From Pratylenchus scribneri (taxonomy: Eukaryota; Nematoda; Chromadorea; Rhabditida; Pratylenchidae): a DNA stretch of 64,000 nucleotides. The DNA lies in contig JAQSEB010000117.1 in assembly GCA_030063045.1 (NCBI GenBank), forward strand, positions 960,491-1,024,490, read 5' to 3'. Below the pieces are notes generated by a model. The model was not told the origin of the DNA. It searched no databases and was given only the letters and a program-made list of their open reading frames with translations. The position numbers and the translations under genes are program-made. This document shows, piece after piece, positions 12,129 through 22,465 of this stretch; the first letter of the stretch is position 1; every line of letters begins with the position of its first letter.

Positions 12129-12854
12129 TTGGATTGGGATGATCTAGATGATAAGAAAGAATATGGAAATGGAATGTGTTAAGCACACCTATTTTAATTT
12201 GTCACCATTTAAACACTCCCCTCTCCTCTGTGAACCTTGAACCAATCTTCTTCATTTTGTTTAATCTATTTAAATTGATCATCTCCAATTTTCCAAAACC
12301 AATCTTCTTCATTTTGTTTAATCTATTTAAATTACTCATCTCCAATATCCAATTTTCCAAATTAAAATTGCTTTCCATCTTATTTTGGATTGTTAAATTC
12401 CCTCATGATATTTTGCTGTTTTGTGCAGATAAATAAACCCTGAATAAAGTTTCTTTCTGATTTTTTATATTTTTTAAATGGATTCGTTTTTAACCAGATA
12501 ATAACGAAAAATAAAATATCAACGAATTCTTCAATTTTCATTTTGGCCCCAATCATAATGAATAACATCCGTAAAAACAATAGAAGTCCGCATGATTTCA
12601 AGCTACCCTAGCAAATTATTTACCGGAAGACCACATTGTTTATGCCAAAAGCTAGACCGGTTTTATCATCTTTCTTATCTAGCTAGATAATTAGCTTTCC
12701 TACTTCCGACATCATCTGCTTATAAAACTTATATAATTAATAGGCCTAGTTGATAAAATCTTTTAGGCTCAGAGTTATAATAAAATAGCATTCATATTTC
12801 TATAAATTGTTGTATTCTGCTTTATTTTTGCCATCAATTCAATCAATTAGAAAA
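12129..12854. other. Intergenic, AT-rich with a small direct repeat
   Basis: Contains two copies of a CCAATCTTCTTCATTTTGTT block (near 12241 and 12300) about 58 bases apart, a simple duplication. The right part should hold the ArfGAP1 promoter. No gene was seen. Confidence 0.5.
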
Positions 12855-15200
12855 ATGGCTAGTCCTCGAACGCGACGAATAATCAAAGATTTGCGGCCCG
12901 TGGATGAGAACAATGTAAAATTTTGAACAATAAAATAATTAATATTTATCATTCAGTATTGTTTCGAATGCCAAGCGTTGAATCCACAATGGGCCAGTGT
13001 GACCTACGGAATTTGGATTTGTTTGGATTGTTCCGGCAAGCATCGGGGCCTTGGCGTCCATATCAGGTTTTTTTTCCTAAGAAAATTTGAACCAAGTTTT
13101 TTTTGCCCAGTTTTGTCCGTTCTTTGACAATGGACAAATGGAAGGAAAATGAATTGGAGAAGATGAAAGTGGGCGGCAATAGTAAGGCGCGCGAGTTTCT
13201 CGAATCACAACCCGATTTTCGACCGGATTGGTCCATCAACGAAAAATACAATTCCAAAGCTGCAGCTCTGCTCCGGGACAAGGTTTGTTGAGTAGTTATT
13301 AATTTAGAATTAAGTAAAAACCATTCCGAAATCAACATTTAAAGTCGAAGATAAACTTAAGTGGCTAAATAAATGTTAAAATTTACCATAAATAAAATCA
13401 ACAACGAATTTTTTATTTTAAGATAAGCACCGAATCGGAGGGCAAAGTTTGGTGCTATGAAAAGTCACCGGCCCGAAACTATCAACCAGCATTGTTGAAC
13501 GCATCCCACGGTGGCGGGATGAAAAAGAATGCCAGTTCAGGAAGTATGGGCAGCGGCAAAGGTCAACATGGCCAATTTGACGATTTTGATTCATTCCAAA
13601 ATTCGACTGGTGGACAAAAGTTTGCTTTAAATTTTTTTATAATTTAACATTGGAAATTTATCGAAATTAAATTCAAAAATCTAGAAAAACTTTTGCCTTA
13701 TATTTTAATCTCATTATTCTATTGAATTGATTAATAACGAAAAACAATTTAAGCAATTCTGGCGGTCGCTACACCGGTTTTGGCAATCCAGCATTCCAAC
13801 AAAAAGGCAGCGGTTCAAACGGTGGAAATGATCGATTTGGCACAGGAGGAGAATCCGAATTATTGAGTGGCGCCCTCTCCTCCCTTTCAATGGGTTGGTC
13901 AATGCTGAGCAAAGGGGCAACATCGGCCGCTGGAATTGCCAAGGATTTCACCTCTCAAACTGGCACAAAAGCGGCAGAATTAAGCGAAACGATGAGTTCA
14001 AAGGTTTAGAAGCTAAACAAAAATTATTTAAAATTTGAATAAAATAAGAAATGAAGAGCAATATTGTATTGACTTAATTAGCACAGCAGTGGTATATTGC
14101 TTTGGCCATGAGGGATATAGGGGTCGTGTGTTCAATTCCCATCAGTGAAAGATGACTTTTTTGATTAAAATTTTTCTATTTTACAGATTGGAGAAGGAAA
14201 ATTGCTCAGCGGTTTTGGAAATTTGTTGAACTCAGCCACGGAATTGGGACAAAAATCGCTGGGAGGAATCAGCCAATTTGTGAAGTCGCCAAGTTTGCAT
14301 GGATTTGGCAGTGGAAACCAATCAAAAAGGTTGGAGGAATAAATTTCCAATTAGAAAGTATATTTAAATTATTTTCAGTCAATACGAGGATTTGGGCACA
14401 CCGGAGGATGAATTATTTGGCAAGGAAAAAGGCAACAACATTTATGGAATTACAGAAGAAGCCGATCAAAAGGAGGAGGAAAATTGGGGAAACAAATCAC
14501 AAAAGGCAAAATTGACTTCAGGTAAAGATGCTAATATATTCATAAAATTTGGGTTAAATCTCGGTTTTAAATATGTCTCTTTTTTGTGCTTGGTATGATA
14601 GTATAAACATCAAAATAAAAATGCAAATTTGTCCCTTAATGACCAAATGGATAAAGTTATTGGAGGAAGGAACACTTAATGACCTTTAGCGCATTGGTAA
14701 GTCGCTCGCTTTGGCATATGGGGGAAAAGGCTAAGGGGTCACGGGTTCGATTCCCAGTGAAATATTATAATTTTTATTTTTTGTGTTTTCGTAGGGAAGT
14801 AGGAGATTTTGTGTTTTTTCTCTCAATTTTGGGTTTTATAATTATAAAAATGAATTTTTGTTTAATTTTTACAAATTTTAATTTATTTTTATCATTTAAA
14901 GGAAAATCCACCAATCCGGCATATTCATCGACCACAGTTGGAGGAGGCGGAAGTGCAAAGAATTTGGCCGACAATCGATTGGATTTACCCTCCACCGACC
15001 AAGACAAATACCATTCATCGAACTCCTCACCATCCCTAATGATGGAATTTGGCAGTGGCCTAGCTGAAGAGGAGGCCAAATTCGGTGGAACATTGGCCAC
15101 GAAAGCGATGGAAAAAAAGAAAAAGACGACCTCCTCCACGAAACCATCCACCAAGAAAACAGTGCCAGATGATGATCCATGGAATTTACTGAATAGTTGA
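12855..15200 (+). CDS. ARFGAP1: ArfGAP1, GTPase-activating protein for Arf1
   Basis: Stimulates GTP hydrolysis on Arf1 at Golgi membranes, controlling COPI coat release. Eight exons (12855-12914, 12957-13066, 13111-13282, 13423-13619, 13754-14003, 14187-14329, 14379-14521, 14902-15200) give 457 residues with every phase matching. The N-terminal MASPRTRR is near-identical to animal ArfGAP1. The zinc finger is C22-x2-C25-x16-C42-x2-C45, followed by GKHRGLG with the catalytic arginine R50. [20 protein letters not shown] and the FLESQPDF and [10 protein letters not shown] blocks complete the GAP fold. The middle is rich in S/T/G with bulky hydrophobics ([20 protein letters not shown] and [14 protein letters not shown]), as expected for ALPS curvature-sensing helices. 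Introns 5 and 7 each carry a tRNA-like SINE. Confidence 0.96.
14073..14150 (+). mobile_element. tRNA-derived SINE-like sequence, copy 1
   Basis: Lies in ArfGAP1 intron 5. It has an A-box-like TTAGCACAGCAGTGGTA and a B-box-like GTGTTCAATTCCC at the usual spacing. It aligns with the copy near 14.7 kb. No 7-base acceptor stem pairs, so it is unlikely to be a working tRNA gene. Confidence 0.6.
14680..14762 (+). mobile_element. tRNA-derived SINE-like sequence, copy 2
   Basis: Lies in ArfGAP1 intron 7. It shows TTAGCGCATTGGTAAGTCGC (A box) and a perfect B box, GGGTTCGATTCCC, with the shared centre GCTTTGGC. The 5' end does not pair with the 3' end, so I call it a SINE-like relic rather than a tRNA. 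Confidence 0.65.
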
Positions 15201-16064
15201 CCCAAAAATGGAAAATATTATCCCCCAAATTTAAATCACACATCATTCTTTATTATTCCATCATTTTGAATTAATGAAAAATATTCACACATCCATCTCT
15301 TCGTTCAATCTGTGATTTTATTCATTTTCCATTATTAAATTTGACTCGTCGGATAAATTTATTCTTATGAATTTATACTATAAAAATGTCAGTAAAATTG
15401 TTCACAGTCGTTTTGGGAGGCCTCCTTTTTAATTTTACCACCTTTTGACAATTTTGTTGTTTTTTAATGAATCATCAGCTGCTGTGACAAATTTCCCCTT
15501 CAACAAATGTTTTCTATTTTCTCCATCGATTTTCCGCTATTCATTTTCCCCATCGATCGATGAATCCGAAAAGTGTTCACTATCTTCCTTTTTTTCCCAT
15601 AATATTTTTCAAAAATTTCATTTTTACATCCTTTTTTTTAAAATTTATTAAGAAAGACAAAATTTGCCACAAATTCAAGGAAATTTTAGCTTAATTTGTT
15701 GTATCTTTTCGGCATCTATTTTATAATGATGATATTTTGGAATTGAGGCTAGCCATAATTTTCGTACCATAATTTTCGTAAAATTATTGAAATTTAAAAA
15801 AGAATTCAAGGAAAAATACTACAAAAATTATTTGTATTTTATGTGATATTCATTCCTTTTCTTTCCTTAATTTTTATTGGATTTTCTTGTTGGCTATTCT
15901 GAAAAATTGAATGTACCACTTTCTTTCCCATTCATTAATGTTTGATAGAATAAAAAAATTTTTAGTCTTTGGTTCGTTGATAAAAATCATTTTAAAAAGT
16001 TAATTGTCTAAATAAATATATTTTTTAAAGAAATTAATTAAATTAAATTTCAAATAAGAAAGCA
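15201..16064. other. Intergenic, AT-rich
   Basis: Spacer between ArfGAP1 and the LAPTM-like gene. Polyadenylation-type AATAAA variants and long A/T runs are visible. The open frame at 15445-15651 is low-complexity and not supported. Confidence 0.5.
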
Positions 16065-17323
16065 ATGGATCCAATTGGAGGCGAAGACCCTGCAGCCATT
16101 TATGAATTTTGCTGCAATATTCACATTTTGGTGAGAATTAGAATTAAAAATGGATTTGGGATTAAATAATTAAGTCAATATCCTTTAAATAATTATATTT
16201 CCCCTCCAGCGAGCCGTCAAATATGTTGCCATTGCCGGCCTTGTCCTCAACCCATTTTGGGGCATTTTTATGTTGATCACCTCTCCAATCACACCGTACG
16301 ATTTTTCGCTGGTCTTCCTCTGCCTTTATGCCCTCATTTTGGTTGCAATGCGCAAGGAGAATGCTCGCCTCCTCATCCCATTTCTCATTTTTAATGTTTG
16401 CATTAAAATCCTAATTAAATTATTGAATTAATATTTGGCAGGGAATTCTGATCGCAGTCCGCATTCTTTATTGTGTGGTTGTATTCTTCACAATCAATTC
16501 ACAATGGTTTTGGAATGAATGGCAAAAAGAGCATCCCGGCGTAAATCCAACCGGTAAAATCGAAGATAATTTAACAATTAAATTATACTTTTTGGCAGGT
16601 GAAAAAGTGGAATTAGCCCTGCATTTGGTGTTCAACATTTTGAAAGTATTTTTGAACATTTGGTTCGAGCATATCGTCTATCGAGGCTATTTGTACATGT
16701 TGGACAGGGCAGAGGCCACTCCATTGCTGGCCACAACGACAAATCAATCGCCGGTCGGTTTCATTTTTAAAGAGAAATCGAGGAAAATTGAATAAGCCCA
16801 GGGGCAAAAATCTTCCCCAGCAACGAAAGGAATATGCAATTGAAGGGAAATATGTCATCTAGATTACAGTAGGATCTAGGATGTGAGCGGAATTAAGAAA
16901 ATTTGCCATCCACCGGATTATGAAAATGCTATTAGCTATTCCCTATATTCTAGCTTAACTTGAACCAAAAGAATAATAGAAAGGAAAGATAAGAGGAATA
17001 TCAAAATTATGAGATAAGATTACTTAAATTATGGCTTAATTCCACTAAATTTCCAAGCAAGTTGAGGATCTTGAGTCAAAAGTACTCAATGTCCCCCAAT
17101 TTTTCCTTCCCAACCAATTAGAAATACTAGTTTTGCCCCTTTCAAATAGGTCCAGAATGCGCAGCCACCGCCAATTGTGTTGCCCGGTTCAATCGGCTAC
17201 CCTCAACCGAATGCACCACCGCCCCTTCCGCCGGACTATTATCAACACCAGCCACAGCAGGATATCCACGGCCATCATCAGACCTATCAACAACAACAAC
17301 AATATCAACCAATGGATGTTTGA
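16065..17323 (+). CDS. LAPTM-like four-span membrane protein with PPxY tail
   Basis: Small multispan protein, 230 residues, from five exons: 16065-16130, 16210-16395, 16442-16553, 16599-16753 and 17150-17323. It starts with an acidic N-terminus and CC (EFCCNIHIL). Four hydrophobic spans follow: YVAIAGLVLNPFWGIFMLI, FSLVFLCLYALILVAM, LIPFLIFNGILIAVRILYCV and ALHLVFNILKVFLNIWF. The tail is P/Q/H-rich and carries PPLPPDYY, a PPxY motif for WW domains of Nedd4 ligases. This layout matches lysosomal LAPTM4/5-like proteins and their nematode relatives; the exact family is inferred. Intron 4 uses a weak donor (GTCGGT). If it is retained, translation ends at 16795 after VGFIFKEKSRKIE, without the PPxY tail. 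Confidence 0.75.
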
Positions 17324-17800
17324 AATGAAATGTTGAAACGGAATATTTCCTTTTTTAAATGAGGCCTTTTATTACACAATCCTTTATTTTATTACGCATA
17401 ATCTCCATCATTCATTGATGCATAAAAAATAGGCCTTTTTCATTAAAATATTTATTTAATTTATTTAATTGAACAGCTTTCAATTTCATGCATTACTAAG
17501 ATTTCGGCACAAAGAAATTAACACATTTTGGTACTGAACTCACATTTGATTTTGTAAATGATGAAAAAATATGATTTTAGGCGATTTTAGGATTGACTAA
17601 TTTTGGGGGTAACTTAGGGATTAGGGTAATTTTGGTGATGAAAAAATCTGCGCATAGTATTCAAGACAAGATAACCAATAAGTACCAATATTTTTATATT
17701 TAAATAATTAAAATATTATCACATTTATTTTCGTCACATTTAATTATCGCATTATTAATTTTATCATTGCCATTTGGTTCATTTCATTCGTCTTTCCCTC
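17324..17800. other. Short intergenic region between convergent genes
   Basis: Contains the 3' ends of two convergent genes. Apart from A/T-rich sequence and a GGGGTAACTTAGGGATTAGGG patch (17607-17627) resembling the core of the local MITEs, I see nothing. Confidence 0.5.
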
Positions 17801-20794
17801 TCATAAAATGATTTGATTTTTGCATCCGGCAGCCAAATCTTTGTAGGGTAAAACCACACTGTTCAGCAGCACCAATTCACGGGCAATATTTACATCAGAG
17901 CCAAGAATGGTGATTGATGGATTCAGGCGACCATCCACGTTGAACATTGGCTTATTGTCCAATTTGGCGAATGGAATATTCGGATTTGGGGCAATTGGCG
18001 AGCCTTCCACACGGGACCAGGCACCTAAAATGGAATTGAAATATTATCATTTATTTGTTGGATTGGTCATTCTTTGATAATAAATTGAAATTTTGATGTC
18101 ATTTTTTAAGACTGAATTCAAAGGCTAAAACTGGTTACAATATTTTAGAATACCGTATGACCTCTTTTAATTTCCCCACTCTTTAATTCCTCATCCTCGA
18201 CTTTTAGGACTTATAGGTATGGGTAATAAATTTTTATTGCATTTTCTTTTTCCTAAAGCTCTATAAAATCCGCTATTTTTCAAAAATATATACAAAGGTA
18301 AGGAGTTAGACCCCAAATTTTCCAAATTTGTGAGGAGTTGAAAAATTAATTCCCATGTGCATGGGGAATCAAAAGAGGCTATTCGGTATTTTATTGCCTC
18401 GAAAATTGAGTTAAATAAAAATTCTTTCTAAATATGTAAATTATGAACGAATAGAAAAATGAACCAATATGACTTCGCCAGCCAATGACACTGTGCAAAA
18501 TGCAACAATGCTCATCGATGATTGCATCCGCCAATATAATTGATTCACGAATTCGGACACCTTAATTTTTGATGATTTTTAAATGATTTTTTGCCTTCAA
18601 ATTCACCTGCTTTGATCTGAACATTCGGCCCGATGCTCACATTTGGCCCAATTTTGGCGCTGGAATCCACAATGGCACTGGGATCAATGAAAACGTCGCC
18701 CAAAATTTGGCAATTGACATTGGCGGCCGAAAGGCGTTGCGGTTCCCGCTCGCGATAAAGTCGTAAATAGTGCCGATTGGCGTACAAAACGGCTCTAAAA
18801 ATTGAATTTATTGTCAGCAAAGCGAATTAAATTCTTTGATTTACGCTGCCGATTTTGTCTGTGACCACCATCTCTGGGTGTGCCACGCAAAAAGTGTTCC
18901 ATTGGAGGCCATTTGCGGGAACAAATCCACTTCAAGCCAAACTTGTCCCGATTGTAAATGTTGGGAATTGGGTGAGGAAGTGCCTTCATTCAAAATGGAA
19001 CATTTTGAATAATTTTCGGCCTCTAGTAATAAACCATTGTTGGCATCGCGTTGTGCTGCCAGCTTTGCGGCCATTTCCAATTGTCCTCCCATTGTGTGGC
19101 CTTTTAGCAAATAAACCCCACAGGAAATGTGGGTCGAAACAAATGTGGTCGGCTTATCCACATAATGGAGCACACGGCCACCGGAATCTGCTTGGCCACC
19201 GTCTCCTTCTCCTCCTCCAGTTGAATCGATGGCAACCTTTTTGAATTAGTTTGTCCATTCAAATGAATGTTTTTTTCCAAAATTCATCAATTTCATTCAA
19301 AATTTGTGGTTTTTAAGCACAAAAATGTTTGTAAATCATTCAATTGGATTTAGTCTAATTGTCCAAAACATTCTTTAGTGTATTCTTTTAATATATTCCC
19401 ATATGATTATAGTTTTATTTTTGTACCGATCCAAAGTTGATGGATTGTTCCCGAGTGGCCTCCGTTGTCAAAATGAGGCATTCCGCTTTTGGCTGCCTTC
19501 TTTCCAATTCCTTTGCCATTTCGGTCAATGGCAAATCTCCGCATACATCCGCATTCAACACGAATATCCCAGCCGGCCCATCCTAAATTTTTACATACGT
19601 AAATGCTCTTTTATTTCCCCCTGGGGAATTATTTTTAACCTCTCAAAAATTGGGAAAATTAAAGGCCTAACTTTGGTACTTGTGCAGTAGTTCCCTTTTT
19701 GGGTCTGGAGAAAAGTGAAGGTTCCTCCCTCCTATGAGTTATCATGATTAGTTTAAGGGGCCATTAGGGGTCATTCAGGGATAGGATAGTAACGGTAACC
19801 ATTAATGCCCTAACCCCAATCTTGATGACCCCAAAGGGAGGACCTTCTTTTTTTCATTCTCACCAAAAAGGGGATGTTGTAAACTGCTGGATAAGTACTC
19901 TAACTCCTTTATTTATTAATGCCTTTGAACAAATTAGTGAATTTTTTTAAAATTTTACTTTGAGAGGAGTTATGGGTTCTCAAAATCGGTCAAAATCAGG
20001 GATAGGGAATTATTCGAGAGTGAATTAAAAGAGCATTTATAGTAAATCTCAATCAAAATAAAATGGAACTAAAGTGTCAATTTGTGTTAAAATCCAAGGA
20101 AAAACCTTGAGCAAAACATCCCGATGGGCCAATAGGCCACCGGCTGTGCCCAACGGCTGCTGCTCTTTTAAATATCGAAGCGGAACTCGCGCATATTTCC
20201 TTTTACATTCGGCAATGAATTCGGCAAATGCCTCCTCCGGATAGAAACCAAGCAGAAATATTTCGGCAATTTCGGGCAACTATAGCAAGAGGAATAAATT
20301 TTAAGTGTTCAGATTTGAGAAGAGGAAAGAAAAGGCCAAATTTTATTAAATTTTGGCCATTATTAATTATCCCAAAAAGACAAAAGACCTGGCAAAATTG
20401 GCCAATATGATGTTCAATGAGGGGAATGCCGGCAATTGGGAAGAGTGGTTTTGGCAATTGCAAGGAAAGTGGCCGGAATCGAGTGCCTTAAAGTGTGGCA
20501 ATTTGGTCGAGATGGACAATTTCGAGATTAAAGAAAAAGAGGCATCTTTTGGAGGACAAATGCCAAAATAATTGACGGCAAAAGAAGGAAAATGGAATAA
20601 ATGGCCAATAAAATTGAACCAATTAGCCACATTTTGGGTTCAAAAAATTTTTTAACCAGTTTTGTAAAGGGAAGGAAATATGAAAAATGAGAGAAGTTGG
20701 AAGAAAAGTGCGCAAAAAATCAATTCGACTTGCCCTTTTGCGCTCCGCCAACCAAAATTACAGCTTTCAGCTTTTTGTTGTTGTCGATGCTCAT
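17801..20794 (-). CDS. GMPPA: GMPPA, GDP-mannose pyrophosphorylase alpha subunit
   Basis: Regulatory partner of the enzyme that makes GDP-mannose for protein glycosylation in the cytosol. Eight exons (20734-20794, 20389-20486, 20106-20279, 19427-19582, 18845-19236, 18607-18794, 18465-18560, 17801-18024) give 462 residues with all phases matching. The nucleotidyltransferase signature [14 protein letters not shown] spans exons 1-2, then [27 protein letters not shown] and [12 protein letters not shown]. The C-terminal left-handed beta helix shows hexapeptide turns ([32 protein letters not shown]) and the family ending [11 protein letters not shown]…NQIIL. The alpha form is indicated by WSQTKSA and the end motif. 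Intron 1 has a GC-AG donor (AAGG|GCAAGT). A glycine-rich insert ([11 protein letters not shown]) makes it longer than the ~420-residue vertebrate protein. Confidence 0.95.
18150..18390. repeat. Inverted-repeat element in the last GMPPA intron
   Basis: The ends are imperfect inverted repeats: TACCGTATGACCTCTTTTAA on the left, against AAAAGAGGCTATTCGGTA on the right. About 240 bases with no coding capacity, so a MITE-like insertion. Related termini (AATACGGTATT) occur in the SWEET intron near 31.9 kb. Confidence 0.6.
19676..19899. repeat. MITE in GMPPA intron (GTACTTAT family)
   Basis: Terminal inverted repeat with GGTACTTGTGCAGTAGTTCC on the left, and on the right GTACTTATCCAGCAGTTT read from the other strand. 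The core contains CCCTAACCCC. It is related to the 23956-24172 and ~30697-30906 elements by termini and core. The flanks CTAACTTT and CTAACTCC may be a decayed target duplication. Confidence 0.6.
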
Positions 20795-21332
20795 TTATTA
20801 TGCCGGAATATTTTTAAGAATTCCCTTAAATTAGAGGCAAAATTAACCAACACCCAACAGAGCCAATAGTCAGGCAATCATTTTAGTTAGAAAATTTTTG
20901 AGAATTTAATTTTAGAAATGAAAATTTTATAAACAAATATTTTCTCTCCCATTTGACCAAAAAATTAGGAATTGTTTATTGTGATGAATGGTCAAAACCA
21001 AAATATGAGCTTAACATATTTATTTAGAGATTAGGTGCCGCCAACTGGCAATTTACATTTGAGATTTGACTATTGGCAAATGGAATTCCACATAATACAA
21101 ATATTTTCTACCAAATTCACTGAAGCAAATTATTCCACAATTGAGATGAAAAATTCTATAGAAAAAATTTATAAAAAAATTAGGGTTATTTAATTCAGTA
21201 TATGCAAAATTTGCACATTTATTTATTGATAATCCATTTTCGATGAGAAATTAGCCAAATTAAAATGGCCAAAAAATTAATAGATAATCAAATTTTGAGG
21301 GCGTTTTTGTTTCATGAATTCATTTCATCAAT
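20795..21332. other. Intergenic, AT-rich
   Basis: Spacer upstream of GMPPA and downstream of the small helical gene, both on the minus strand. No additional feature was seen. Confidence 0.5.
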
Positions 21333-21870
21333 TTATTCGATATTCTGCTTGTCATGTTCGGCAACAAAAAAGGCTCGTCCCGCCATTTCCTTGCCATCCG
21401 TCGTTTTGTCATTCACTGGTTGATGGCTAACGTGATCATAGCTGCAAAAAATGTTATAATTAAAATGCTTTATTTATTTTTTAAAATTATTTTAATTTGA
21501 TTAATGAAATTTAAATTGAAAATTTAAATTAGAATATTTAAAATAAATTAAAATTTGTACCCATGCGAAATTCGATTGCGTGCCTCCTCAATTTGGTCCT
21601 CACTTTGGCCAAGGCCCTCCAATCCTTCTTTGGCCATTTCAATCCCCTCAGAGACTTTTTGGGCGGCTGCATTGTAACTGAAATAAATTGATTTTAATTT
21701 AGATGAATTTCCAAAAAATATAATATATAAAAAATTGAAAAAATCAAAATTTAATTAAAAAATTAAATTATTATTTAAAAATTAAAATTACGCGTCAGCT
21801 GCTGCCTCTTTTGCTCTTTCGAAGGTGATTTTTGCTGTTGTTTTTGCTGTTGTTGCTCTTGATTGGACAT
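21333..21870 (-). CDS. Small alanine-rich helical protein, start unresolved
   Basis: Three exons on the minus strand (to 21792, 21561-21677, 21333-21441) give a clear coding frame. It runs ITFERAKEAAADAYNAAAQK, then VSEGIEMAKEGLEGL, and ends FFVAEHDKQNIE and stop. The composition is amphipathic helix, similar in style to LEA or group-3 desiccation proteins, but I cannot assign a family. The only ATG near the 5' end (21868-21870, MSNQEQQQQ) is in a different frame of exon 1. The true frame upstream reads RATTAKTTAK and has no start before a stop. Either an unseen 5' exon supplies the start, or there is an indel in the CAA/A-rich stretch. Confidence 0.6.
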
Positions 21871-22465
21871 TTTTGAATTGATTAAATTATCGAGATCCAA
21901 GGAAAATAGCTGGGAAAACATAAAATATAATTATTGAATGTTTAAAGAAAAATTAAAAAATATATAAAATATTTTGGCAAGTTTAAATTTCTATACTGTT
22001 TTGTCATATTTTATACAAAAAATGAAAACAAGCAAAAAAAATGAGGAAGTCAACAAAAAAGAGACATCTCTATTTGCTTGTGGCTAAATTCAGCCTCCTT
22101 TTCCCTTTGACTTGTTTATATCGTATGCACATGGGCCAATGCCTTGGTAAAAATAAAAAGTGGTAAACAACCCGCCGTCGGGAATGTTTACTTCAATTTC
22201 CCACAGAGAATTCGACCAAACATCCAATATTTTCGTTGAGAATGGAAGTAAAGATTTTTAAGAAAATATTTTCAATTTAAATAAAATAAAAAATTGGCCT
22301 AATTTTGTGTTTTGTGTAACCAATTTTTGTTATATCATCCAGGAAAATAAAGCAATTAATTAAAATTAATTGCAATAGTTTTATCCATGAATGTGAATAC
22401 GCATAATAAAATTAAAAAAGGAAATAACCCGTTCTTTTGAATAAATTAAAAATTTTAAAAATCAT
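21871..22465. other. Intergenic, AT-rich
   Basis: Lies between two minus-strand genes. Promoter sequence for the small helical gene is expected here. I see no coding exon or structured repeat. Confidence 0.5.

Noticed and set aside
14680..14762. Functional tRNA gene
   Set aside because: B box is perfect but the acceptor and anticodon stems do not pair; a related decayed copy lies nearby, so SINE-like is more likely.
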